Source: Leptidea sinapis (taxonomy: Eukaryota > Arthropoda > Insecta > Lepidoptera > Pieridae). From it: 64,000 bases of DNA. The stretch is taken from NCBI RefSeq assembly GCF_905404315.1, contig NC_066283.1, forward strand, positions 2,914,001 through 2,978,000. Direction: 5' to 3'. The translations under genes were made by a program, and so were the position numbers. This document shows, piece after piece, positions 11,326 to 22,245 of this stretch. Every line of letters starts with the position of its first letter. Position 1 is the first letter of the stretch. The notes beneath the pieces were generated by a model, which was not told the DNA's origin, made no database searches, and worked only from the letters and a program-made list of their open reading frames with translations.

Positions 11326-11896
11326 TGCAAAAATAAAATGTAGATCATCATTAGCCTGTCCAAATATTTTTATCATTAAAACAATCCTCCATTTTATAGC
11401 ACCCCTTTCTCATAAGACAACCTTTATGTGATTAAATTTTATGCATCAAGTCAAGTCAAGAATACTTTGTGGCTATGTATTATATAGAGAGAAGAGATGC
11501 ATGTTTTTATTTATTAAAAAAAGTTTTTTATTTAGTTTTTGTGAATGTATTAACATTCAAAAATGTACTGGAAGGGTGCGGTTAGCATATTGATGTGTCT
11601 AACTCTGTCTTATCAGAATTATCAGAATTCTTATAACATTTTTTAATATTTGATCGATTAAATTAGTTATTCATTGCAGTAGTTTGTTATTCAATCTAGT
11701 TTTAAAATTGAAATTAATATTTTGTTTCAGTACAAAATATTAATTTCTCGACTTACCCTTTACCTCATAGGAAACCATAATTATATGGTTTGATATGTTT
11801 AGGTTCATTTATTACACAAATAAAACCTACTAACTTACCTATCATACCTATTATTAACCGGTAGTACCAGTACTAAGTCCCAGTACCGGCACTACC
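11326..11896. other. AT-rich spacer
   Basis: Nothing recognised; a short run of CCGG-type words (GTACCGGCACTACCGGCT) lies at 11881-11900 next to the S copy. Confidence 0.45.
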
Positions 11897-12029
11897 GGCT
11901 CCTTTGCACAGGATGCCGGGTAGATTATGGGTACCACAACGGCGTCTATGTCTGCCGTGAAGCGTAATGAGTAAGCATTACAATGTGTTTCGGTCCGAAG
12001 GGCGCCGTAGCTAGTGAAATTACTGGGCA
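11897..12029 (+). mobile_element. S repeat copy S2, 3' truncated
   Basis: Only the first about 130 bp, ending at TTACTGGGCAA. Confidence 0.8.
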
Positions 12030-12419
12030 AGAGATTGTACCATTTGGAGTTTATCTATGATGTTGAGTTTCGAATGACCGAAGACTGGAGAGTCACATAC
12101 TCAGGTAGAAGTTGGCGGTACCGGTCAACCTCTGGGGGTGAGGTCTGAGAGAAGAATCCCGAAGGATTGGACGTATAGAGCAGCGTCTTCACCGATACAA
12201 TCATATGTATAGAAGTGGTGACAGCACTGAGCCCTGTGGAACCCCAGCCGTGAGCAGGTGTTGGAAGGAGAGGACACCTTCGTGTCTGAAACGAAAGGTA
12301 CAGCCCTGAAGGTGACAATAAGAAAACCACTCCGCTTTATTTCTGTCGTCGAAGGCTTTTCCACCGCCGAGGTAGGTTCCCGCGGGAAACCCTTAAAGAA
12401 GTAAATCAAAAATTTTACA
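12030..12419. other. GC-richer unassigned segment
   Basis: About 390 bp between two S copies with higher GC than its surroundings and overlapping open frames on the minus strand (to 94 residues). It contains GAGCCCTGTGGAACCCCAGC (12231-12250), a phrase that resembles the GTPQG-type part of some LINE reverse transcriptases read on the minus strand, but the rest does not align and I leave it unassigned. Confidence 0.3.
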
Positions 12420-12708
12420 CCAGTGGGAGGATCGTTTGCACAGGATGCCGGCTAGATTATGGGTACCACAACGGCGCCTATTTCTGCTGTGAAGCAGTAA
12501 TGTGTAAGCATAACTGTGTTTCAATCTGAAGGGCGCCGTAGCTAGTGAAATTACTGGGCAAATGAGACTTGACGTCTTATTTCTCGATGTGACGAGCGCA
12601 GTTGTAGTGCCGCTCAGAATTTTTGAATATTTCAATTTAGCGGCACTGCATTTTAATGGGCAGTTGAACGTCCTGCTCGTCTCGACCCTTATTTTCATAA
12701 AAAAAAAA
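12420..12708 (+). mobile_element. S repeat copy S3
   Basis: Near full length with an A10 tail at 12699-12708. Confidence 0.85.
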
Positions 12709-13632
12709 CTAAAAATCGCCCAAATAATAAGGCTTATCAACAAAAACTGTATAAAAGTTATTTATAATACACTAACTCACTGGAATTTGGGTCATAAATG
12801 TAGTACGAAAAACAGCTTCAGTCTTAAATCTTTTTTAAACACCACCATAATTTTATAATCAGACAATAACATCTACAAACGAATAAAACCTCTTTCTTGT
12901 TATAGCTCTTGCACTTGCACTAAAGATCTAATTAAACGCACACACAGTTTTTAAGAATAATATAATAATTAATGCAGGATGCATTTAAAAGCCATTATGA
13001 GAAAAGAATTTAACTGTCAGCAAATAAACAAAATCGATTACCTGTATATCATAAGGATCTTGTCTCTTGTCTTTAAAGTAAAGACTAAGAGTTGCCAGAA
13101 TCCATAGCGTAATTCCCAATGCGATACTTACCCTTGAGTTAACGTTTATAACGTATATAAACATACTTTTTATCACACTTTCCTCAACAAGTTCATAAAA
13201 TACTTTAATACATATATTATACTATGCATTCGTAAAGTTTGATGTCTTATTTAGTCTTTATCATGTCACCGGTAAGCACGCTCGCATTAAGGTAAGGACA
13301 TTTGATTTAAAATTGTGCCGTGCTATTCGCAACATCACTAGGTAAGTGCTTCATTTTGTCTTTGGTGTAATGTGTTTCAATAATAATCTTAAATTGTCAC
13401 TCAAATGATTTTTTTTATGTATATTGTATAAATATATCTAAGTATATATTATTTTCCATATAAATATTAGTAAGTTTGGTTTGGTTTTAATTAAATGTAA
13501 ATTGTCACGAGAATTTGATTAATTTTTATTTATTTATTTATTGGTAAACAATAAGTTACAGTAAACATTAATAAACAATAATATAAAACGTAATTCTTAA
13601 TGCCATTATAAATTACTCATATTGACAATATT
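12709..13632. other. AT-rich spacer with one hydrophobic minus-strand frame
   Basis: 12985-13176 on the minus strand encodes a 63-residue frame with a hydrophobic segment (ALGITLWILATLSLYF) followed by KDKRQDPYDIQ. A good GT donor (CAG/GTAATC on the minus strand) follows the Q codon at about 13040, so it could be part of a membrane-protein exon, but I see no convincing acceptor and recognise no family. 13540-13560 has a TTTATTTATTTATT run. Confidence 0.3.
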
Positions 13633-13858
13633 ATTTTACAATAATAATAATATTGACACACTTTTTAACACAAATTATCTTGCCCCAAATTAGGTACCTA
13701 TATATAGCCTGTGTTATGGGTTGCAAGACATCGATATATTTAATACAATCTACTTACTTAAACATACATAAATACATATAAACATCCATGACTCGGAAAC
13801 AAGCATCCATATTCATCATATAAATGCTTGCACCCACCGGGACTCGAATCGAACAATA
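13633..13858 (-). mobile_element. tRNA-derived SINE copy T1, head truncated
   Basis: Minus-strand copy of the T family (my label); tail repeat (TTA)n near 13633-13655. The promoter B box is kept partly (CGGGACTCGAATC in plus orientation, 13839-13851) but the tRNA 5' half is missing. Confidence 0.8.
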
Positions 13859-14092
13859 GTTTTACAGCAAGCTGTATTACAGAACAACTGTCTCTTGTGT
13901 TTCTTATTTTCTGTGTGTATGTTTGTGTGTGTGTGTAAAATGTGTGTGTTTAGTAGTTTATAACTTATGCAATGTTTACTTAAATCTGCCATTAGAAATT
14001 TATGGTGTTACAAAAAAGTATAAACTATTGTATATTTAAATGAATAAAATGGAAATGAAAATTGAAGGATAAATACAATAAAATGACGAACA

Positions 14093-14285
14093 TTTAGCCC
14101 AGTGGTTAGTGACACTGCCTGCTGAGCTATAGGTCCCGGATTCGAATCCCGGTAAGTGCAAACATTCATATGATGAATGTGGATGTTTGTTTCTGAATCA
14201 TGGATGTTTATTTGTATTTATGTATGTTGTAGTGCGGCTATTCCTAGTTTAGGACGAGATAATTTATTTAAAAGTGTGTCGATAT
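14093..14285 (+). mobile_element. tRNA-derived SINE copy T2
   Basis: CCCAGTGGTTAGTGACACTG (A-box region, 14098) and GGATTCGAATCCCGG (B box, about 14138) mark the tRNA-like head, followed by the T-family body (TGATGAATGTGGATGTTTGT) and tail to about 14285. Confidence 0.82.
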
Positions 14286-14490
14286 AAATATTATTAATAG
14301 AGTGTAATTGCAGACCCCAGAAATTTTAAATTCAGAAACGTCGGATAAATAAATATGAAATGGTAATTTTACGAAATAGAATAAACGAAGTACTATTCGA
14401 GTTAAAAAGAAAGTAATTATTCCGGTATAATATTTTTTACTATGATTTTTTTATTGATAAAAATAAAAAAAAACTACTTTACAAAGTTTA

Positions 14491-14669
14491 TCTATATGTA
14501 TATTTCCACGTATATAGTCACTCATCACCATATCTCTGGAACCATAAGGTGTAGAGACCTGAAATTTGGTAGGAATATTCCTTTCGCCGAGATGTCAGTT
14601 AAGAATGATTTTATGAAATTCCAACCGCAAGAGTTTTTATAACAGAACAACGTCTGTCGGGTCAGCTAG
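14491..14669 (+). mobile_element. Short Helitron-like element
   Basis: Begins TCTATATG after an A, ends GTCGGGTCAGCTAG before a T, with no target duplication: the pattern of Helitrons (TC...CTAG, insertion between A and T). 179 bp, non-coding. Confidence 0.65.
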
Positions 14670-14828
14670 TTAAATATATACTTTACAAGACTTTATTCTA
14701 TTTACATTTATAAAAAATATGAAAACAGTTTATAGAATGGAAAGTGATTTGAATACAGTGATAGAAAGTGATACAGTGACAGAATTGGTGATTCATAATT
14801 GTATTTCATTTACGATAATTTTTTATTA

Positions 14829-15145
14829 TCGAATATATAAAATTCTCGTGTCATGGTGTTAAACTTTGAACTCGTCCGAAACGGCTTGACCGATTCTCAT
14901 AAAATTTTGAGTGCATATGGGTAGGTCTGAGAATCGGGCAACATCTATTTTTCATCCCCCTAAATGTTAAGTCCACATGAAAATTTTTTTTTTAATTTTT
15001 TCGACATTTTGTTTTTAAATTTGTTTGATTATGAGTCAGCATTAAGAAATACATACAACTTAAAATTTTCAACAATCTACGATCAACAGTTACTTTTGTA
15101 TCGCGATTTTAATATCGGCAATACAAGGTTTGCTGGGTCAGCTAC
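14829..15145 (+). mobile_element. Helitron-like element, 3' base changed
   Basis: Starts TCGAATATATAAAATTCTCG after an A and ends TTGCTGGGTCAGCTAC, one base from CTAG. It is the same family as the fuller minus-strand copy at 52621-53067 and the fragment ending at 33680. Confidence 0.65.
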
Positions 15146-15891
15146 TTTTTACATAAAATGTATTATTTAATTAGTTATGTTATTAATGTTGCATTAATTT
15201 ATCAGCAAGATATTGTCGCGTAGCAACGCTTCGACGTACATGAAGAGAGTTGTCAAACTTCATATCTTACGTTCCGGACGTTTCCAAAAAAAATACAGGT
15301 TATTTCCAGTACTCTAGCGTAGCCAATACTTTAAATTGTAAATGCCAGACGAAAATATCGCCTGGCATTTACATATAAAATACATATATATATGACATGT
15401 TCAGTGCCCCAAAGCTAGTATAGTGTCTACCCATATGACAATGGTGGGTAACCCTGAAGTAATAAGTTAGGATTCGGTTTCGAATCCCCGTAGGTGAAAC
15501 CATAGAAATCTAAACATAAGTATCATAAAAATTTTATTAGTGCAAATTCCTTGCGGGACGACTATCACAATTTGACCGTATATATTTTAAAAACTTAAAA
15601 GCTTCTAATTTTAATTTTTTTGAATTCAGATTAGGAGCGCGTTTATTATGTAACCTTTAGGTGTTTTAAAAGAAAAAAAACTTTAACCTTGTAGGTATTA
15701 GAGGTATCGAGTTTAAATTAAAACGATATACTCAAGACTGTCTCTTGAAACTGTAAAAAAATCATACTTCTAAGTGTACGTAAAAAAAAAGATGTTTATG
15801 CCATAAAATACGCCGACACTCTCAAGGGAATCAAAATGTATAGGGTATTTTCTATCTGTTCTTTCTATCTTATACTGCAAGAATAGGGAAA
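15146..15891. other. Spacer with a small hairpin
   Basis: 15338-15348 (GTAAATGCCAG) and 15362-15372 (CTGGCATTTAC) form a perfect 11-bp stem. The phrase GAGGTATCGAGTT.AAATTAAAACGATATACTCAAG (15700-15740) recurs at 35079-35116, a small dispersed repeat. Confidence 0.6.
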
Positions 15892-16121
15892 AGTGGCAGG
15901 CTCCTGTCCACCAGATGCCGGCTAGATTATGGGTACCACAACGGCGCCTATTTATGCCGTGAAGCATTAATGTATATCAGTCTGAAGGGCACCGCAGCTA
16001 GTGAAATTACTGGGCAAATGAGACTTGGCATCTTATGTCTCAAGGTAACGAGCGCAGTTGTAGTACCGTTCAGAATTTTTGGGTAATGGGCAGGGCGTAT
16101 CAATTACCAACAGCTGCACAT
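15892..16121 (+). mobile_element. S repeat copy S4, 3' truncated
   Basis: Lacks the GAGCGGCACTGC part of the second stem and stops at ACAGCTG, then a T-run leads into SINE T3. Confidence 0.8.
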
Positions 16122-16137
16122 TTTTTTTTTTTTTTTA

Positions 16138-16408
16138 ATATTGACACACTTTTTACACAAATTATCTTGCCCCAAGTTAAGCATATATAGCCTGTGTTAT
16201 GGGTTACAAGACAACGATATATTTAATACTATATACTTACTTAAACATACATAAATTCATATAAACATACATAAATACATTTAAACATCCATGACTCGGA
16301 AACAAACATCCATATTCATCATATAAATGCTTGCACCTACCGGGATTCGAACCCGGAACCTCTAGCTTAGTAGGTAGGATCGCTAACCACTCCGCTATTC
16401 AGGTCGTC
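16138..16408 (-). mobile_element. tRNA-derived SINE copy T3, full length
   Basis: On the minus strand: GACGACCTGAATAGCGGAG, TGGTTAGCGATCC (A box), GGTTCCGGGTTCGAATCCC (B box), then the T body and AT-rich tail. Head and tail are both present. Confidence 0.88.
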
Positions 16409-17319
16409 TAAATCGTTAATTAATAACATAATAATGCAAACAATATCGAAATCTAAAATAAATTAACAATTTGATAAAAAATCTTTAAGTTCCTCGTGTC
16501 TCTTTCAACTGAAGGCTAAGATAGCTGGAATATGTTCGTATTGTTTTAATACGTCTTGTTAAGTTACTATTAAAACATACCAATCACCACTAAATTATAT
16601 AATAATATTAATAAAACTAATTACCTTAAATGTGTGCGTGCTCCTTCATTTTAAATATTACTAACAGCGAAAACCGGCGTTGCTCGGGTTAAATTACATC
16701 GCATGTTTAATGATATAAGAAATATTTAAGGATCTCTAAAGTAGAAGATCTTTCTATATCATTCCAGAAAGCCTTAGAACTTTCTAGATTGATTACATAA
16801 GTTGCACACATTCTGGAACTTTCTAGATCATACCCGAGATTTTCAGAATTTTACAGAAGTTTACATTAGTTAGAGAACGACAGATGTATATAATTTCACA
16901 TTTTTGCCACCCACAACCACCCACTTCCACCCATTCTGACCAAACTCCCTCATGCACACCAGGGGACCGAGGGGTATTGGCCATCCCAAGGGGAATTTGA
17001 TCGAAGTTGCGGATGATAGAGAAAACCGTGGACATACGTACGAACATTAGCATTTTATATAATATACTATACGATTTACGCGAACACTGGTACCCATAAC
17101 ACAAGTTAGATTTTATCATGGGTATCAGTTTCAATTATTCAACACTGCATTTTATTTAAGATAAGGTATTTTTTAAGACGTAGTACTTGTACATATTAAA
17201 GTGTTGTGAACATCTGTTTAGTGAAATAAAGTTTATTACTATTATTAACACTATATTTATACTTAAATCTGTTAGGCTTAGCTAAGTTAAGTAGTTCCGT
17301 AGATATACTATCACAATTC
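16409..17319. other. Spacer without recognised gene
   Basis: 16668-16690 (GCGAAAACCGGCGTTGCTCGG) looks like the end of a Helitron-type repeat. A 103-residue minus frame at 16823-17134 has no family signature. Confidence 0.4.
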
Positions 17320-17528
17320 GGTCTCTAAATCTCGAGCGATTGCCAATTCTGCGGTCATCTACAAAGCAACAATTTGGCTTCGAAAAAACCGGAAACTATC
17401 CATAGAGTGAGACACAACTTCAAGGCAGCACACATTTTAGCGTTATGTCAAAGGTCGCGCGAAAAATATATTATGCTCCGTAATAGCCTAAACACATTCT
17501 CGGATTTGGTATGGCCGGACCATCGGAC
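17320..17528 (+). pseudogene. J-family LINE fragment, cut by a MITE
   Basis: Decayed match to the thumb region at 61480-61680 (CTCGAGCGA.TGCCAATTC, AAGGCAGCACACATTTTAGC, TCTCGGATTTGGTATGGCC). It stops at the 8-bp target duplication of the element at 17537. Confidence 0.6.
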
Positions 17529-17536
17529 GATCCTAT

Positions 17537-17929
17537 CACGGACTAGTAAAAAATAAGGACTCCGTGTCACCTTACATAACAGTGTAGCACCAAAACAAGC
17601 CGATTAACGTGTAAATACATAGCCCCACGCACACACACTACTACAGGCCGATAGGCGGCCAGTATGAGAATTATTGTCATCGTCTGTGACAGATCAGTTT
17701 GCGTCTCAATAAAATATTTTAAAAATGACGTCGTGCGTTGTGAAAAAGTGTATAATATAAGTATATGTGGCCTATAATATAAGTATATATATAATATAAG
17801 TATATATGATTATTTAAGGGAGAAAAAATTGCGTAACTAGTATCCCCCGTAACCGCACACACACTAGCATAACGGTGCTTCACTTGCTAATATCACGGCG
17901 TGAAGTCCTTCATTTTATACTCGTCCGTA
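17537..17929 (+). mobile_element. P-superfamily MITE with THAP start, 8-bp target duplication
   Basis: Flanked by a perfect GATCCTAT duplication (17529-17536 and 17930-17937). Ends CACGGACTAGTAAAAAATAAG and, reversed, TACGGACGAGTATAAAATGAA. A short start at 17725 reads MTSCVVKKC, the opening C-x4-C of a THAP zinc finger as found in P-element-type transposases, then stops. 8-bp duplications and a THAP domain are both P-superfamily features; the remaining 390 bp are non-coding. Confidence 0.75.
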
Positions 17930-17937
17930 GATCCTAT

Positions 17938-18689
17938 ATACAAAATTGATCCGGCATCGTACCTAGTACAGTCCGGACCGTAATAATAATAATTTTGTGC
18001 AATGGACAAATGCGATATACCATCGAATATGATATCTATAAGCTTAAAATTAACCTACAAAATCGTGTAGCACTGCTTGCGTCACCTTTGACCTTGAATA
18101 ACTAACGACGCAGATATAAAATAAATGATGAGTCGAAATAAAGTTTAAACAAGTGTCTTACTAGACTAGGATTGTAAAAGCGGCACCCAACCCTACAATA
18201 TTTGTGATGATCACGTGGCTAAGCTGCAAATGGGCATTTATTTTACTGATATTCTTTTGTTTATTCAATATTTACATATTAAATTGAAAAGTTGCTCGGT
18301 TTAACATTTAGAAAAGTACTAATTCTATGAAATTCTTTATAAAAAGAATGTTGTTTTTGGTGAAAATTCGGAGATTTCTGACTTCAAAGTTTATTTTTGT
18401 GGAGCAACTTCCAAATTTTTTATTGGACATTTCGAATTATATATGAATATTCTATTCGGTTCAAAATTTTCCTTAAGTCCTTCTTTGTGCACTGTATTTT
18501 TTGCGTTGTAATCGACTTCTAAGTTACCAATTTTTGTGGATATTGAGGTATGACCGCACCTTAAAATCGCTCTTTAGAACATTGATTATTTTATTGCATT
18601 AGTGAGTGCACTACAAAGAATTAGTGTATCATTACTCGACATCTTCATATTTCTCATACAAAAGCTCGTACGTGACTATTTATTTTGTA
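17938..18689. other. AT-rich spacer
   Basis: Nothing recognised on either strand. Confidence 0.45.
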
Positions 18690-18968
18690 TGAAAATAAGG
18701 GACGAGACGAGCAGGACGTTCACTTGATGGTAATTGATACGCCCTGCCCATTACAATGCAGTGAGGCTCAAGGTTATTGAAAAATCCAAAAAATCTCAGC
18801 GCCTCTGCAAATGCGGTTGTCACCTTGAGACAAGATGTTAAGTCTCATTTGCCTAGTAATTTCACTAGCTACGGCGCCCTTCAGACCGAAACTAAATAAT
18901 GTTTACACATTACTGCTTCACGGCAATAGGCGCCGTTGTTGTACCCATAATCTAGCTGGCGTCCTGTG
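18690..18968 (-). mobile_element. S repeat copy S9
   Basis: Lacks the last 20 bp of the S 5' end (stops at GTCCTGTGAC). Confidence 0.83.
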
Positions 18969-20641
18969 ACTATGTAGTTTTAATCAGTACTTAACGTATC
19001 TTTCTTGCAAAAAAATATTATTGTAAAATTATATAGGTTACTATCGAAGCAAAAAATAGAATTTGCATAAAACAAAATCAGTACAACCCTCCAAATATCT
19101 GCTTTTTTGCACATATTTTACCTGAACTTTGGCCGTTCATAATGTATTCATTATTATTAATTATAAAAGTAAGGAAAACATACCTACTAATATCATAAAT
19201 GTGACTGTAAGTTTGTTTGTAACGCTGCACGTCTAAACCACTCAACCAATTTTGATGACATTTAGTACAGAAATAGACTAGAACTTGGAAAAGGACATAG
19301 GCTATAACCGAAAAACAATAAGTGTTTGGACACAACTTCTTCAGGCTTAAAAAGGGCGCTGCTGTGGTACCCACCAAGAGGGATACATTGCAAAAAATCT
19401 CCCACAGGTAAAAATTGATAGATAGCTAAAACTTCTTGACCATATGAATAATAGTGAATGAACATACATAATATAATTCTGACATCTAACTAATTAAACA
19501 GCTTGCAAAATTTGAATTTTGTGTATTTAATACCAGAAGTAATTATATCCTAAACACATTCTAACTAATTAATTGGGAAAAAAAATATTAACTTTGTTTA
19601 TAGCTAATGTAGAGATAATATAAATATTCTTACTGAGGCAAACAGGTCGGACAGGTTAATGAAACGGTCATGGCTATCATACTGTAGATAAAAGTCACAG
19701 GAGAATTAAAATAATTATCGTTGAAGCGGGCTTAATATATAAAAACTATTTACTACATACGCGGTTATTCTCACGGGTACAAAAAAATATATAAGTATTA
19801 TTATATTCTTAAAATACTATTTTTACCAATAATATTATGTTTTGTTGTGATTTCATTTATTATCGTAATTGTGTATTGCATGGTCTTTTAGTAGGCTTTA
19901 CGTTGGTCAAATTAAATTTAGCAGTAATTATTGATTGTGTTAGGTTTATAATATTGTGGAGTGAAACCACAAATATATTTGCATGTCTGTCAAGACGAAA
20001 CACGTGCCTGCTCTTAAATTTGTAACAACTTTACTTGTGAATGTTTCTGGCAAATAAAGAACTTTGAAAAAAAAAGACTAAACCTGCAGCAAAATCATGC
20101 GTGATACTTATAAATCAAGATTCGCATTTGTATGCACGCAAGAAGTTATACTTATTTGGCCTAACGAAGCAAAACTCATTAAATTGATTTATTCCTAGTG
20201 CTATTCCACGTTTTTAGAAAGAACAATTTTGTAAAAATCGTGCAAAGATGGCTTTGTCAATTAATTATTAAATAATGAATACGGCTGTATGGGCTTGAAT
20301 CCATTGCCTGTCCTAATAAGGAAGAAACCCAAAAAAAATAACGAATGACGCAAACGTTAAAGAAATTTACGAACCAACTTCAACCTGTTACTTTTGTCTT
20401 ACAGTGATGCGCGCATCTTAAAATTTCACCCTCATCGTTTTACATAACGCGCCTAAAGAAGTATAACTTCAAAAATCAAAATAAATTCTGGTAAGCAAGC
20501 TACGGAAAGAATGTGCTTTGATGAAGAAATCTGGAAAAAATGTCATTTGCACTTTTTAAATCAACATAATCAACGCATTTTAAAAATGAAAATTGTATGT
20601 GTGTTATTGTTTCACTCTAACACCGTTTAACACGTTTATTA
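18969..20641. other. Spacer; Helitron-like fragment and poly-A end inside
   Basis: 19180-19440 begins ACCTACTAATATCATAAATGT and continues with the AAACCACTCAACCAATTTTGAT module common to arthropod Helitron-like repeats; no CTAG end is seen. AATAAAGAACTTTGAAAAAAAA at 20054-20075 looks like a retroposed polyadenylated end; the upstream 62-residue frame (19837-20025) has no recognisable family. Confidence 0.4.
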
Positions 20642-20981
20642 CACGGACTAGTAAAAAAATAAGGACTCCGTGTCACCTTACATAACAGTGTAGCACCAAA
20701 ACAAGCCGATTAACGTGTAAATACATAGCCCCACGCACACACACTACTACAGGCCGATAGGACCCACATCTTATCACATATTTTAATATTTTAAAAATGC
20801 CGTCGTACATTGTGAAAAAGTGTAAAAACGATACTATATAAGCATTTGTGGCCATATATTATTATTTAAGGGAGAAAAAATTGTGTAACTAGTATCCCCC
20901 TTAACCGCACACACACTAGCATAAAGGTGCTTCACTTGCTAATATCACGGCGCGGAGTCCTTCTTTTTTTACTCGTCCGTG
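20642..20981 (+). mobile_element. P-superfamily MITE, second copy
   Basis: Same ends as the 17537 copy (CACGGACTAGTAAAAAAATA; reversed CACGGACGAGTAAAAAAAGA). Flanks GTTTATTA / GTTTATAC are an imperfect 8-bp duplication. The THAP start at 20797 reads MPSYIVKKCKNDTI then TAA. Confidence 0.75.
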
Positions 20982-20999
20982 GTTTATACCATATTTGTG

Positions 21000-21190
21000 C
21001 TGCAGAAGGGGCTACACGAGCTATTGATAGCCTAGGTCCTAAAGCATCATTAATAGAAATATTTAAAGAAATTAACATTTTGACTGTTGCTTCTTATAAT
21101 ATATTCTTGATAATGTTCTATATGTTCATAAGCACATTAAGGAATTTGCTAGAAACTGTGACAATCATAATGTTAACAGCACTTTATTGG
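21000..21190 (+). pseudogene. CR1-type LINE, C-terminal fragment
   Basis: Reads AIDSLGPKASLIEIFKEINI then LTVASYNIF and RNLLETVTIIMLT, the stretch just upstream of the NTRNKHKL motif of the window's CR1 tails. No tail follows. Confidence 0.7.
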
Positions 21191-21231
21191 TATTATACCA
21201 GCACAACATGACACTGAGTCAGATAAAAATA

Positions 21232-21542
21232 CCAGTGAGAGGCTGCTTTGCACGGGATGCCGGCTAGATTATGGGTACCACAACGGCGCCTATTTCAGCC
21301 GTGAAGCAGTAAGGTGTAAACATTACTGTGTTTCGGTCTAAAGGGCGCCGTAGCTAGTGAAATTACTGGGCAAATGACACTTAACATATTATGTCTCAAG
21401 GTGACGAGCGCAATTGTAGTGTCGCTCAGAGATTTTGGGTTTTTCAAGAATCCTGAGGGGCACTGCATTGTAATGGGCAGGGCGTATCAATAACCATCAG
21501 CTGAACGTCCTGGTCGTCTCGTCCATTATTGGCATAAAAAAA
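21232..21542 (+). mobile_element. S repeat copy S5
   Basis: Full length with A7 tail. Confidence 0.88.
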
Positions 21543-21624
21543 CAGATAATTCATAAGTCTTTCTTTTGCTTTTATATTTTTTATGTTATTAGTTATCATT
21601 TACTTTTCTTTAGCCCAGTAACTC

Positions 21625-21718
21625 TTTTTAACCCGCTTCAAAAAAGGAGGAGGTTTTCAATTCGTCGGTATTTTTTTAACCGACTTCAAAAAAGGAGGAG
21701 GTTCTCAATTCGTCGGTA
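21625..21718 (+). repeat. 47-bp tandem duplication
   Basis: Two units, each TTTTTAACC(C/G)(G/A)CTTCAAAAAAGGAGGAGG..., lie back to back. A reversed relative is at 9535-9575 and a shorter one at 43555-43580, so this is the edge of a dispersed lepidopteran repeat. Confidence 0.8.
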
Positions 21719-22245
21719 TGTTTTTGTTTATGTTTGTTACCTCAAGACTTTCGAATATGATGATCAATGGGACTCCTTAACGATTTACAGTAAGGTTGCG
21801 ATCTGTGGCAGAATTTCTAACTGTCTCTAATCAAATTGCAAAGCGCTTACCTTCATTGCTTCATTAAAAAATTTAGTATATCTAAGTAATCCAAAAAAAA
21901 ATTAACAAAAAAACAATCGACTTCAAAAACACTATTCCAAAACAATAGATATAATATGCACTAAAAAGCATAAAAATAATTGCGTATATTTATACAATCT
22001 AATTAATTAATCAAATTCTAGTTACGATCATTGTAATTTTTGGAGTCGAGTATAAGACAGTAATTTTAACAATTTAAAACTAAAATCTATAGATATTGTA
22101 ATGTATAATAGAGAAGTAAAAATGAAATATGAAGACAAGGTTTCTAAGTCACGTGTGTAAATTAAGTATTATCTTTTGATCTCCCCTCGTCGAACTTAAA
22201 ATAGCTTGGATTTTTCTTATCTAGTAAAAGCAATTCACATATATA
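21719..22245. other. AT-rich spacer left of mariner
   Basis: Probably continues the repeat starting at 21625; no coding sequence. Confidence 0.4.

Noticed and set aside
19837..20025. 62-residue frame before a poly-A signal as a retrogene
   Set aside because: No family signature and low complexity; only the AATAAA plus A-run is suggestive.
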